A stretch of 64,000 bases of DNA from Williamsia soli (GCF_017377795.1 NZ_JAFRDR010000013.1:1-64000); one strand, 5' to 3'; positions 15,276 through 24,107 are shown, counted from the stretch's first letter. Translations and numbers: made by a program. Notes: generated by a model not told the origin, from the letters alone.

Positions 15276-15911
15276 TCAGGTCAGCGCGGGTTGGTTCAGC
15301 GGGCGCCGCGACACCTCACGCGCTTCGGACTTGCTCAAGCCGAACATCGTGAGCAAGCTTGCGGCCAGATCATCTGCGACAGAATCGGTATCGAGCGAGG
15401 GGTCGTGTTCGAGCAGGTGGATGCACCCGAACAGCGCGCCCGCCGTGCAGGCCACAGCCATCGCCGTGTTGTCGATGTCGAGACGACCTGACGCGACGGC
15501 TGCCTCGAGATCGCGGTAGGCACGCGGCGCCAGCCCCTCTGGACTGTCCAGATAGCGGAAACCGACCTGAATCATCGTGTGGGCCACCTTGGGGTGCGAC
15601 ACCCTCATCCGAAGAGTCATTCGCACCCCGGCGGCGAAGACCTCTGCAGGATCGTCGAGTCCGGCGCACGCCTCGTCGAACAACCTGCCGTGGAGTTCGA
15701 GGACGGTGCTGATGGCGACCTCGAACAGCTCTGACTTACTGGCGAAATGGTTGTAGAACGACCCGAGCCCGACATCAGCGCGGTTGGTGATGTCTGAGAT
15801 GCTCGCCTCGGTGCCCTGTGGAGTGGCCAGCAAATCGCAGGCCGCGTCGACGAGAGCTGCTCTGGTGCGCGCCTTGCGGCGCTCGAGGCGGGTCGCCGGG
15901 ATTTCCTCCAC
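15276..15911 (-). CDS. TetR family transcriptional regulator
   Basis: A 211-aa TetR protein: N-terminal HTH with SISDITNRADVGLGSFYNHFASKSELF (family pattern ADVGLGSFYNHF) and a helical effector domain. The GTG at 15911 gives a normal N-terminus (MEEIPATRLERRKARTRAAL). It is divergent from the dioxygenase operon at 16019, with a long inverted repeat in the gap, so it most likely represses that catabolic operon. Its 3' end faces the lanthipeptide operon in the same direction, so read-through into that operon is possible. Confidence 0.9.
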   Translation of the reverse strand: MEEIPATRLERRKARTRAALVDAACDLLATPQGTEASISDITNRADVGLGSFYNHFASKSELFEVAISTVLELHGRLFDEACAGLDDPAEVFAAGVRMTLRMRVSHPKVAHTMIQVGFRYLDSPEGLAPRAYRDLEAAVASGRLDIDNTAMAVACTAGALFGCIHLLEHDPSLDTDSVADDLAASLLTMFGLSKSEAREVSRRPLNQPALT

Positions 15912-15968
15912 TGGACCAGCCTAGACCATTCAGTTCTGAATCTGATTCCAACACTGAACGTCGTTGAC

Positions 15969-15998
15969 GAACCGGACGTCACAAGTGACGATCGGTTC
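15969..15998. promoter_or_regulatory. Candidate TetR operator for the dioxygenase operon
   Basis: Inverted repeat with 14-bp arms matching at 12 positions (GAACCGgaCGTCAC and its partner GTGACGatCGGTTC) around AA, ending 20 bp before the GTG of the dioxygenase gene and upstream of the divergent tetR. Position and symmetry fit a TetR dimer site. Confidence 0.65.
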
Positions 15999-16018
15999 AG
16001 AAAGGTTGGTGATCTACC

Positions 16019-17143
16019 GTGACAGTCCCCGTACGAACACCGCACAGCGACCTCCACGGCGAGGGCGGCCCGCGACCGATCGACCCCGGCGACAGATCGA
16101 CCTCACCTGTCGTCAAGGTCGTCGACCTGGCGTGGCTCGAGTTCGACAAACAGAACATCGGCCAGGCTGAACTGTTCGCCCACGATTTCGGCTTCACCAC
16201 CGTCTCGCGAACCGCCGACGAGTTGTCTCTGCGCGGTACGTGGTCAGGCGCGCCCTGTGTCCTGATTCGGCGGTCACATCGGTCGAGGTTCACCGGCCCG
16301 GCGTTTCGAGCCGCCGGGAAAGATGACCTGGTGCGGCTGTCCCGCGTATCCGGGCGGCGGGTGTACCCCCTCGGTGACCTCGGTGGCTGGGCAATCGACC
16401 TCACCGACCCCTCCGGGATGCAGGTCCGGGTGGTTGCCGGTATGACCGAGCTGCCCGCGCTCCCCGACCAGGACCCGCTGACTGTCAATGTCAGCGGAAA
16501 AGTCGAGCGTTTCAATGCCGTTCAGCGCCCACCACGTGAGCCTGCGCGGGTTCAACGGCTGGGGCACGTAGTACTCGAGACACCACGCTTTCGCGAAAAC
16601 CTTGCCTGGTACCAGGAGATGCTCGGGCTCATCGTCAGCGACTTCTTGTTCTTCCCCGGCCAACGCGATCGCGGACCCACGATGGCGTTCATGCGCTGCG
16701 ACCGCGGCAGCGACGCGGCAGATCACCACACCCTGGCGATGACACTGGGACCGATGTCGCGGTACGTACACAGTGCGTACCAGGTGGCTGATCTCGATGC
16801 GGTCGCCGCAGGTGGTGCTTACCTGGCAGATCGGGGCTACCACCATGCGTGGGGCATCGGTCGACACATCCAGGGCAGTCAGCTGTTCGACTACTGGCGC
16901 GATCTCGACAAGTTCATGGTCGAGCATTTCGCCGATGGAGACATGTTCGACAGCACCGTCGAGGCGGGATGGGCCCCGATGACCGCCAGTGGACTATCCC
17001 AGTGGGGACCGCCCGTCACCCGCGACTTCCTCGGCGCGAACCCTGATCCAGACCTCGTCAGGGGAATGCTCGCGGGCCTTCGTGACGACAACGAGTTCGA
17101 TATCCACCGCCTTCTGGGCCTACTGAAAGTGGCACGTTCATGA
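16019..17143 (+). CDS. VOC-superfamily extradiol ring-cleavage dioxygenase
   Basis: A 374-aa two-domain VOC protein like type I extradiol (catechol 2,3-) dioxygenases, which open catechol-like rings next to the diol using Fe(II). The C-terminal module carries a candidate 2-His-1-Glu triad: His in LGHVVLETP, His in ADHHTLAM and Glu in KFMVEHF. The GTG start at 16019 follows GAAAGG. Its stop overlaps the FAH-type hydrolase start. With the downstream FAD hydroxylase it forms a plausible hydroxylation, meta-cleavage and C-C hydrolysis route. The aromatic substrate is unknown. Confidence 0.83.
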   Translation: MTVPVRTPHSDLHGEGGPRPIDPGDRSTSPVVKVVDLAWLEFDKQNIGQAELFAHDFGFTTVSRTADELSLRGTWSGAPCVLIRRSHRSRFTGPAFRAAGKDDLVRLSRVSGRRVYPLGDLGGWAIDLTDPSGMQVRVVAGMTELPALPDQDPLTVNVSGKVERFNAVQRPPREPARVQRLGHVVLETPRFRENLAWYQEMLGLIVSDFLFFPGQRDRGPTMAFMRCDRGSDAADHHTLAMTLGPMSRYVHSAYQVADLDAVAAGGAYLADRGYHHAWGIGRHIQGSQLFDYWRDLDKFMVEHFADGDMFDSTVEAGWAPMTASGLSQWGPPVTRDFLGANPDPDLVRGMLAGLRDDNEFDIHRLLGLLKVARS

Positions 17144-18084
17144 CCACCACCGTCCTGCGCACCGAGACCGGCTGGTGGGTCCAGCGCGGCGAGACCGCGT
17201 ACCCCGTTCGCACCTCGGCATTGACCACCGGCGAGTTGTTGTCCGACCGGGCTGCCATCGACGGAGCAGCCACCGGCGACGAATCCGACGCGACACCGGT
17301 GGGAGATCTGACCCTGCTCTCCCCGGTGACCGTGCCGTGTCGCGTGGTGGCGCAGATGGTCAATTACCGCAGTCACGCAACCGATTCCGGCATCAACGCG
17401 GACAGGGTTTCGGCGACGTTCTTTCGCAAGACGTCCGGGTCGATCACCGGCCCGTTCGACGACATCGTCAAGCCGCCGCACGTCCGACTGCTCGACTACG
17501 AAGTCGAGATCGGCCTCGTCGCCGGCGCCGCCATCGAGGTCGGCACCACCATCACCGCCGATACCCTCAGCGACTACTTCGCCGGCGTGGTGATCACCAA
17601 CGACGTCAGCGCTCGGGATCTCCAATTGCCGAAAACGCAGTTCTACGAGTCGAAGTCGTATCCCACGTTCACTCCGGTCGGACCCCGGCTGGTACTGCTC
17701 ACGCACGAGGAATGGCGCCGGTTCGACCAGCTTCGTCTGCAGCTCTGGGTCAACGGCGAACGCCGGCAGAACGGACGCGTCGGGGGCGACATGATCATCG
17801 ACCCGGTCAGCGCATTGGCCGTGCTGACCGGCTTTCAGCGGCTCGACGCTGGAGATCTGCTGCTCACCGGCACTCCGGGCGGCACCGCACTGTCCGCGCC
17901 TCCCAAGCCGATCGAGATCATCGGGGCGCTCATCCCGCCGCATGTCAAATGGAAGACCTTCTTCAAGCGTCAGGCCGCAAATCCCAAATACCTCAAAGAG
18001 GGTGACGTCGTCGAGCTGCGAATCGCAACCGATGACGGCGCCATCGACCTCGGCCGGCAACGTTGCCAGGTGAGATATTCATGA
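17140..18084 (+). CDS. Fumarylacetoacetate hydrolase (FAH) family protein
   Basis: A 314-aa FAH-fold enzyme that hydrolyses C-C bonds in, or decarboxylates or hydrates, 2-oxo acids with a divalent metal. Acidic metal ligands are visible in LLDYEVEIGLV and in ITNDVSARDLQ; the C-terminal half contains LLTGTPGGT, a family hallmark. ATG 17140 overlaps the dioxygenase stop and its own stop overlaps the next start, so the genes are coupled. Placed right after a ring-cleavage enzyme, it probably processes the ring-opened product. Confidence 0.88.
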   Translation: MTTTVLRTETGWWVQRGETAYPVRTSALTTGELLSDRAAIDGAATGDESDATPVGDLTLLSPVTVPCRVVAQMVNYRSHATDSGINADRVSATFFRKTSGSITGPFDDIVKPPHVRLLDYEVEIGLVAGAAIEVGTTITADTLSDYFAGVVITNDVSARDLQLPKTQFYESKSYPTFTPVGPRLVLLTHEEWRRFDQLRLQLWVNGERRQNGRVGGDMIIDPVSALAVLTGFQRLDAGDLLLTGTPGGTALSAPPKPIEIIGALIPPHVKWKTFFKRQAANPKYLKEGDVVELRIATDDGAIDLGRQRCQVRYS

Positions 18085-19646
18085 CGACTCCGCGCGACCC
18101 CGTTGTCATCGTCGGCGCGGGCCCGGTCGGGGTCGCGTGCGCCCTACTCCTTGCTCACCGCGGCGTTGCCAGCGTGATCCTGGAGCGTCACCGTGAACCG
18201 TATGCGCTGCCGCGCGCGGTGCACCTCGACGACGAGGTGTTCCGCATCCTGCAAGCCGTCGGCATCGACGAGACATTCGCACCGCTCACCCGACCGATGC
18301 CGGGTATGAGGTTGGTCAATGGACGGGGCCGGGTGATGACCGAGTTCTCGCGCGACACCGGTGCCGGTCGTAACGGTTTCCCACCGGACAGCATGTTCGA
18401 CCAACCCGACCTCGAACGTATCCTTCTTGCCAAAGCAGCGGACGTCGACCTGATCGACCTGCGACGCGGTTGCCAGGTCACCGAGTTGAGCGGCGGTGCG
18501 CGGCCGGTGGTGTGCTATCGAAACCTGACCGGGGCAACCACATCCATCGACGCGGTCGCCGTGATCGGGTGCGACGGGGCAAACAGCGTTGTACGCGAGC
18601 AACTCGGTATCACCATGCGCGACTTCAGATTCGACGAGCGGTGGCTGGTGGTCGACGTGCTCACCCCGGCACCGCTGGACGTGTGGACCGGCGTTCACCA
18701 GATCTGCGACCCCCACCGCGCCGCCACGTTCATGCCGGTCACCGGCAACCGGTACCGCTGGGAGTTCCGAGTCCGAGGCGATGACGACCTGGATGCGCTG
18801 CGGTCTGAGGATTCGATACGGCACTTGTTGTCGCCGTGGATGTCTCCGGCCGTACTCGCAGAATCCGAGATCATGCGGCGAGCGTCGTATACCTTTCGGG
18901 CGCGGGTGGCCCGCACCTGGCGTGCTGGCCGGGTGTTCCTCGCCGGCGATGCCGCCCATCAAACACCTCCGTTCGTAGGCCAGGGGCTCGGATCAGGGTT
19001 GCGCGATGCATTCAACCTGACCTGGAAATTGGCCGACGTCCTCGACGGTGCCGCGCCGGAAGTGCTGCTCGACACCTATGAATCCGAACGCACACCGCAC
19101 GCCACTCGCGTCATTTTGATGGCCCTTGTCGTCGGATGGTGTCTGACCGGTGGGCAAGACCGCCTTGCATCCATTCGCAGGGCCCTGGTCACGGCGGCAT
19201 GCCGCATCCCTCGGATCGCGCATGCGTTACCCGATGCAAGCCCTGCACTGAGCCGCGGGCCACTGGTCCAGCGCCGCGGATTTCGGTCGCGCCTCAACGG
19301 GACCGTGTTCCCACAACCGTGGGTGCGCACACCCGACGGCGCCCGCCGGCTCGACGACCTGCTCGGAACGGGCTACGCGCTGATCACCCGCGGCCGCCTG
19401 CGTGACCACACGGCCACCCGACTCGCGGCTACCGGCCTGACGCATATCGATGTCGATGACCTTGCGTGTGTTCCGTCGACCAACCCGTCCCCGTCTGCCG
19501 TGATGCGCTCGCAGCACACGTATGCGATTCTGCTCCGCCCCGATCGTGTCGTGATGGCGTCAGCCCGGACCTGCGCGCACGTGGGCGATCTGCTCTCGAG
19601 CTACCAGCGTGTGCACCGCACCGACCTCGAGGACATATCGGTATGA
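18081..19646 (+). CDS. FAD-dependent aromatic hydroxylase (MhpA/PheA-like)
   Basis: A 521-aa group A flavoprotein monooxygenase. The N-terminal dinucleotide fold is VIVGAGPVGVACALLLAHRG, a DG motif occurs in GCDGANSVVREQLG, and the GD motif in VFLAGDAAHQTPPFVGQG. These place it with 3-(3-hydroxyphenyl)propionate and phenol hydroxylases that add a second ring OH using NAD(P)H. The ATG at 18081 overlaps the previous stop. It would supply the catechol for the dioxygenase at 16019. Confidence 0.92.
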   Translation: MTTPRDPVVIVGAGPVGVACALLLAHRGVASVILERHREPYALPRAVHLDDEVFRILQAVGIDETFAPLTRPMPGMRLVNGRGRVMTEFSRDTGAGRNGFPPDSMFDQPDLERILLAKAADVDLIDLRRGCQVTELSGGARPVVCYRNLTGATTSIDAVAVIGCDGANSVVREQLGITMRDFRFDERWLVVDVLTPAPLDVWTGVHQICDPHRAATFMPVTGNRYRWEFRVRGDDDLDALRSEDSIRHLLSPWMSPAVLAESEIMRRASYTFRARVARTWRAGRVFLAGDAAHQTPPFVGQGLGSGLRDAFNLTWKLADVLDGAAPEVLLDTYESERTPHATRVILMALVVGWCLTGGQDRLASIRRALVTAACRIPRIAHALPDASPALSRGPLVQRRGFRSRLNGTVFPQPWVRTPDGARRLDDLLGTGYALITRGRLRDHTATRLAATGLTHIDVDDLACVPSTNPSPSAVMRSQHTYAILLRPDRVVMASARTCAHVGDLLSSYQRVHRTDLEDISV

Positions 19647-20836
19647 CACTCACTCTCGGTACGCGACGCGCCGCACGACGACATGCCCCGGCAGTTGATA
19701 TCGACCTGTACGGACGCGCGGCACTGATCGATCCCCAGCCGGTGTACCGGCAGATCCGCGACGCCGGTCCGGTCGTCTGGTTACCCCGACACCATGTCTG
19801 GGCGATGGGAAGGTTCGACGACGTCCGCGGCGCGCTGCGCGACGACGCCACCTTTCGCAGCGGCACCGGTGTAGCAGCGAATCCAGTGGCGAACCTACTC
19901 GGACGCAAGACCGTGCTGTCCAGCGACGACGATCGGCACTCGACGCGTCGCCGAATCCTGATGCAGTCGTTGACCTCCCGTGCGATCCGGCCGTCGCTGC
20001 CCATCCTGCGTGATGAAGCACGCGCCACCGTGGAACGGCTACTCGAACGGGACACGTTCGACGGTATCGCTGATTTCGCCTCTCGCCTGCCGATCGCTGC
20101 GGTGGCGGACCTGGTAGGGGTAGAGGTAGGGCCCCAGCAGTTACTGCGCTGGGGTGCGGGCACATTCGACATCCTCGGCCCGATGAACCGGCGCTCGGTG
20201 GACGCTGCCCCCACAGCACTCGGGCTGTTGCTGTACACGATGCAGTTGCGCCGATCCCGGGTCACGCCTGATGGGTGGGCAAGAAGCGTCTTCGATGCCG
20301 CCGATCGTGGTGAGATCAGCAGATCCGAAGCACGCACCATGGTCATCGACTTCGTGGCACCGAGTCTGGACACGACCATCCTCGCGATCGGTCAGCTTCT
20401 CTGGAGCCTGGGAGAGAATCCGGAGGTGTTCGCCCAGTTGAAGGCCGAACCCGAATTGATCCCGACCGCGGTCGTGGAGGCGGTCCGCGTCTGTTCACCG
20501 GTCCGCGGATTCACCCGCACGGTGGCTCGCGACACCGAGATCGACGGCGTTCGACTAGGTGCCGGCGAGCGCGTCGTGTTGCTCTATGCCGCCGCCAATA
20601 TGGATGAACGTCATTTCGACGACCCTCAGACGTTCTCGCTGCAGCGCCGGGGCAGCAACCTCGGCTGGGGGCACGGCATGCACACCTGCGTCGGCATGCA
20701 GCTGTCGAAGCTGGAGATGCAAACCCTCCTCCACGAAGTGCTCACCCGCGTAGAGACCATCGAGGTCTCGGACCCGGTGCCGCTGTCCAACAACTGCCTC
20801 CAGGGATTCGAATCGTTCCAGGCGAGGTTTGCCTGA
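19643..20836 (+). CDS. Cytochrome P450
   Basis: A 397-aa soluble bacterial P450. It has the K-helix ExxR as EAVR, an I-helix segment with APSLDTT, and a Cys-ligand loop GWGHGMHTCVG, where Trp replaces the usual Phe. ATG 19643 overlaps the hydroxylase stop (ATGA), excluding the much longer upstream frame. As the last coupled gene of the dioxygenase operon it may carry out the first hydroxylation or demethylation of the substrate. No dedicated redox partner is adjacent; the ferredoxin reductase at 52860 is far away. Confidence 0.92.
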   Translation: MTLTLGTRRAARRHAPAVDIDLYGRAALIDPQPVYRQIRDAGPVVWLPRHHVWAMGRFDDVRGALRDDATFRSGTGVAANPVANLLGRKTVLSSDDDRHSTRRRILMQSLTSRAIRPSLPILRDEARATVERLLERDTFDGIADFASRLPIAAVADLVGVEVGPQQLLRWGAGTFDILGPMNRRSVDAAPTALGLLLYTMQLRRSRVTPDGWARSVFDAADRGEISRSEARTMVIDFVAPSLDTTILAIGQLLWSLGENPEVFAQLKAEPELIPTAVVEAVRVCSPVRGFTRTVARDTEIDGVRLGAGERVVLLYAAANMDERHFDDPQTFSLQRRGSNLGWGHGMHTCVGMQLSKLEMQTLLHEVLTRVETIEVSDPVPLSNNCLQGFESFQARFA

Positions 20837-20985
20837 AGACAGATCAGCACATCATTCCTGCGCTGACGACAGCCGCAGGCTCGACCGAACCCTTGTGACT
20901 CGGACCACACGTGTGCTATTGATGTTACAGAGAGACGCTTTGCGTTTCATTGCATCAGCCTGCACTGACGGACGGGGACACAGAA

Positions 20986-22209
20986 ATGGATAGTTTCAAC
21001 AGACGAAACGCCTTGAAAGCCGGCGGAGTACTGGGGGCCGCCGGCGCGTTCGCCCTCGCGGCACCGGCGACACCGTGGACGTGGTCTCCCGCGGGCTCGG
21101 TCCCGGGCATCGGCAGCGGCGCCGACCCCAAATATGTCTGGGACGTCGAAGCAGATCCCGTTGTCGCCGGCCTCCTGGACCGGGGTGAGGTGCCCAAGGT
21201 CAACGAGATCCTCAAACACTGGACCAAGAACTCACAACCGCTGCCGGCAGGGCTGCCATCGGAACTTCGCGACTTCATGGAACACGCCAAGCAACTACCG
21301 GCCTGGGCTGATGAGCAAAAGCTGGTCAGCGCAGTCAATTTCAACCAGAAGCGTGGCACCTATCTCGGGGTGCTCTACGGCTTCGCGAGCGGGATGATGA
21401 GTACCGTCATCCCGAAGGAAGCCCGCGCGGTCTACTACTCCAAGGGCGGCGCGGACATGAAAGACCGCATCACCAAAACCGCGAAACTCGGCTACGACAT
21501 CGGCTCACTCAACGCCTACCAACCCGACGGCGAGATGGTCGTCACCTGCGTCAAAACCCGCCTCGCGCACGCCGCGGTTCGACACCTGCTGCCACAATCG
21601 CCGCACTGGGTGAACTCGGCACCCGAAGACATACCCATCAGCCAAGCCGACATCATGGTCACCTGGCACTCACTGCCCACCACGGTGATGCGCAACCTCA
21701 AGAAGTGGAAGGTCCCGATCGCCGCCGACGAGTCGGAGGGGTTCCTGCACTCGTGGCAGCTGGCGGCGCATCTGCTGGGCGTGCAAGACCAGTACATCCC
21801 GGCGTCGTGGAATGAGGCCGACTCCCAGGCCAAGCAGGTCCTCGACCCCATCCTCGCGCCGACCCCCGAGGGCATCAAACTCGCCGACATCCTCCTGAGT
21901 CTCGGCATGAACCTCGACCTGACACTGCTCAGCAGACCGATCCTCGGCGCGCTGACCCGCTTCATGCTCGGCAACGAGATCGCCAACTGGCTGCGCATCC
22001 CCACCGAACCCGTGTGGACGCCGTTACTCGAAACTGCCTGGGGGCCCTACGTCATCGTCCGCGAAGGAGGCCTCGACCTCGGCGTACCCGAAGAGGCCTA
22101 CTGGCTGTTCGACGAGTTCCTCCGCCAGTTCGTCCTGTTCTACATGTCGGAGCTGCGTATGCCCATCAACATCAGCATCCCGGTCATCAACAATCCAAAC
22201 CATCCCTGA
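20986..22209 (+). CDS. lcp: Latex clearing protein-like rubber oxygenase (Lcp, DUF2236)
   Basis: A 407-aa exported haem b oxygenase, a length typical of Lcp, which cleaves poly(cis-1,4-isoprene). The N-terminus has a twin-arginine signal (NRRNALKAGG then a hydrophobic stretch ending near APATP). Residues match the functional set of Streptomyces K30 Lcp at a constant offset of three: Glu145 (E148), Arg161, Lys164, Thr165 (R164, K167, T168) and His195 (H198). Lys164 and His195 keep the 31-residue spacing of the axial ligands. The K30 numbers are from memory. The stop overlaps the globin ATG. Another DUF2236/MpaB substrate is possible. Confidence 0.82.
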   Translation: MDSFNRRNALKAGGVLGAAGAFALAAPATPWTWSPAGSVPGIGSGADPKYVWDVEADPVVAGLLDRGEVPKVNEILKHWTKNSQPLPAGLPSELRDFMEHAKQLPAWADEQKLVSAVNFNQKRGTYLGVLYGFASGMMSTVIPKEARAVYYSKGGADMKDRITKTAKLGYDIGSLNAYQPDGEMVVTCVKTRLAHAAVRHLLPQSPHWVNSAPEDIPISQADIMVTWHSLPTTVMRNLKKWKVPIAADESEGFLHSWQLAAHLLGVQDQYIPASWNEADSQAKQVLDPILAPTPEGIKLADILLSLGMNLDLTLLSRPILGALTRFMLGNEIANWLRIPTEPVWTPLLETAWGPYVIVREGGLDLGVPEEAYWLFDEFLRQFVLFYMSELRMPINISIPVINNPNHP

Positions 22210-22694
22210 TGGACAAAGATCTCCTGGAACACAGCCTGACGCTGGTCGGGGCGGGTGACCCGGATTTCACCGTTCGCTTCTACGAGAGGTTGTTCGACGA
22301 ACATCCCTCGGTGCGAGATCTTTTCGGAACGAACATACGCCCGCAGGCCGCCATGTTGCAGCAGGCCATCGTCGCCGTACTCGACCATCTCGACGACCCC
22401 GGCTGGCTGCACGAGTCACTGGGGTCGCTCGGTCGCGTCCACGCCTCGCTGGGGGTCACTCCGCAGATGTATGGCTGGGTCGCAACGACGTTGGTGTCCA
22501 CCATGGCCGGCATCGGCGGCGACAAATGGACCGATGCCATGTCCACGGCCTGGAAAGAAGCGCTCACCACGGTGGCCGTGATCATGCTCGACGCCTATCC
22601 AACAGATTCAAAGGACGAAACAACGTGCTCTCCACGATCTTCTATCTCTTCGACGTCATCGCCAACACCTTCGGGGTCATCGTCGACGCCGTGA
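22209..22694 (+). CDS. Single-domain bacterial globin (flavohaemoglobin-like)
   Basis: A haem globin of up to 161 aa, overlapping the lcp stop (TGATG). The fold spans about residues 1-135: the N-terminal helix, FTVRFYERLFDEHPSVRDLF, a candidate proximal His in GRVHASLGVTPQMYGWV and the terminal helix WKEALTTVAVIMLDAY. No reductase domain follows. The last 25 residues are a Ser/Pro/Thr-rich tail read in the wrong frame relative to an overlapping micropeptide, so the tail is probably without function. Coupling to lcp suggests O2 delivery, haem handling or NO/peroxide protection for the rubber oxygenase; this is inference. Confidence 0.83.
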   Translation: MDKDLLEHSLTLVGAGDPDFTVRFYERLFDEHPSVRDLFGTNIRPQAAMLQQAIVAVLDHLDDPGWLHESLGSLGRVHASLGVTPQMYGWVATTLVSTMAGIGGDKWTDAMSTAWKEALTTVAVIMLDAYPTDSKDETTCSPRSSISSTSSPTPSGSSSTP

Positions 22695-22714
22695 CCACGG
22701 GCAGCGTCGGGTAG
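22625..22714 (+). CDS. 29-aa hydrophobic micropeptide overlapping the globin gene end
   Basis: A 30-codon frame starting at GTG 22625, 8 nt after an AAAGGA ribosome site. Of the 28 sense codons after the start, 27 end in G or C, the mark of true coding sequence here, whereas the globin frame across the same bases gives a low-complexity Ser-rich tail. The product is strongly hydrophobic (STIFYLFDVIANTFGVIV) with two Asp and no basic residue. It overlaps the last 70 nt of the globin. It resembles the micropeptide at 2859-2945. Function unknown; a single membrane helix is likely. Confidence 0.62.
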   Translation: MLSTIFYLFDVIANTFGVIVDAVTTGSVG

Positions 22715-22729
22715 CCGGGCGGCCGGACA

Positions 22730-23476
22730 TCAGATGATCGTCCGGCCACCATCGGCGTGAACGAGTTGTCCGTGGACCATGCCGGCCTCATCGCCGGCCA
22801 AGAAGACGATGACCGACGCGATCTCATCAGGTGTGGCGGTTCGTCCGAGCGGTGACTTGGCTGCGAGCTTGTCCAATGCGGGGCCCATGACCGACTCAGT
22901 ACCTTCGGTCCTCGTGGGTCCCGGCGCAACGGCGTTGACCCGCACCCCATCTCTTCCGAACTCGGCCGCCCAGGTCTTCGTCAGGTGATTGAGCGCGGCC
23001 TTACTCGATCCATAGATTCCGGATCCGGCACTTCCGAAGCTCGCGGCCATCGTACTGACGTTGATGATTGCGCCACCTCCGTGCTGAACCATCGCCGGAG
23101 CGATGCTTGCCACGAGAAAGTAGGGGACCTTGGTGTTGAGTGCGTAGATGGTGTCGAACTGGTCCTCCGTCCCGTGTGCGGTCGAACCGAAAACTGCGGC
23201 GCCGGCGTTGTTGACAAGGATGTCGATCCGTCCGGTCACGGCAAGTGCCTCTTGCGCAAGTCGCGTTGCCGACGCAGCATCGATCAAATCGGCACCGATG
23301 AAATCGGCAGTGCCACCGCCGCGGCGTATGTCAGAAACGACGGCGTCACCACGCTGCGCGTCACGACCGGACGCGACAACACGTACACCCCGCTGCGCGA
23401 GCATGACGGCCGTAGCCCTTCCGATACCGCTTGTCGCTCCGGTGACCAAAGCCACCTTTCCCGTCAGATTCCCCAT
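22730..23476 (-). CDS. SDR family NAD(P)-dependent oxidoreductase
   Basis: A 248-aa classical short-chain dehydrogenase with cofactor motif TGATSGIG, structural NNAG, catalytic Ser in INVSTMAAS and YGSSK (Tyr-x-x-x-Lys). It ends 15 bp from the convergent micropeptide frame. It heads away from lcp and is co-directional with the citE-like and maoC-like genes upstream. The substrate alcohol or ketone cannot be predicted. Confidence 0.9.
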   Translation of the reverse strand: MGNLTGKVALVTGATSGIGRATAVMLAQRGVRVVASGRDAQRGDAVVSDIRRGGGTADFIGADLIDAASATRLAQEALAVTGRIDILVNNAGAAVFGSTAHGTEDQFDTIYALNTKVPYFLVASIAPAMVQHGGGAIINVSTMAASFGSAGSGIYGSSKAALNHLTKTWAAEFGRDGVRVNAVAPGPTRTEGTESVMGPALDKLAAKSPLGRTATPDEIASVIVFLAGDEAGMVHGQLVHADGGRTII

Positions 23477-23533
23477 TTTCGCCCCCTGTTTTGTGAGACC
23501 CGCGGCCCGTCGTCAGACTTACGGTCAATGCAA

Positions 23534-24103
23534 TCACGCTCGCCGCATGATCGCCTTCGCCTGACCGAGCAAGGGCGAATCGATCATCTGTCCGCCCACT
23601 CGGAACACGCCGCCGGCACTCTTCGATGCTGCATCGAGTACTTCTGTAGCCCAGTCGATCTCGTCTGCCGAGGGACGGTAGGCAGACCGCACGACCTCGA
23701 CTTGAGACGGATGTATGCATGCCGTCGCCTCGTACCCCAGGTTGACGGCATCGAGCGCTTCGGCAAGTAGCCCCTCGGTATCTGCGATATCGATGTGTAC
23801 CGAGTCGATCGCGAACTTTCCATGCGCCGGACCGATGCAGTTGGGAGTACCGGCGATCTGAGCCGCCGCCAGGTCCGCATGGTGGTCCTCGGTGCCAGAC
23901 GGGTTGATAGGCACGATCGTTCGGTCCGGGTCGATGGGATTCTCGATCAGTGCTCGACGCGCCGCATCGCGCGCCTCGGGCTTGATCGCATCTTCGAGAT
24001 CGAGAATGACAGCATCTGCCCGGCTGAGCGCCTTCGCATATCGCTCCGGCCGGTCAGCCGGACAGAACAGGATGGCCGGGCCCGGCATACTCCACTGCGC
24101 CAT
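23534..24103 (-). pseudogene. CitE/HpcH-like lyase with internal in-frame deletion (probable pseudogene)
   Basis: A 189-aa product compared with about 270-300 aa for the citrate-lyase-beta/HpcH family. The N-terminal third (LFCPADRPERYAKALSRAD, then VILDLEDAIKP) and the C-terminal third (FAIDSVHIDIADTEGL, ACIHPSQVEVVRSAYRPS) match the Rv2498c type well. Between them, directly after the AAQIAGT segment, about 80 residues are missing, among them the ETARG glutamate and the Asp of the GxxDL metal site. The enzyme should be inactive, although the frame is intact. It starts 4 bp after the maoC-like stop, the same order as Rv2499c-Rv2498c in mycobacteria (memory). Confidence 0.72.
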
Positions 24104-24107
24104 CGAG

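Noticed and set aside
22639-22694. Functional Ser-rich C-terminal tail on the globin
   Set aside because: Codon third-position use fits the overlapping micropeptide frame, so the tail looks like incidental translation past the globin fold.
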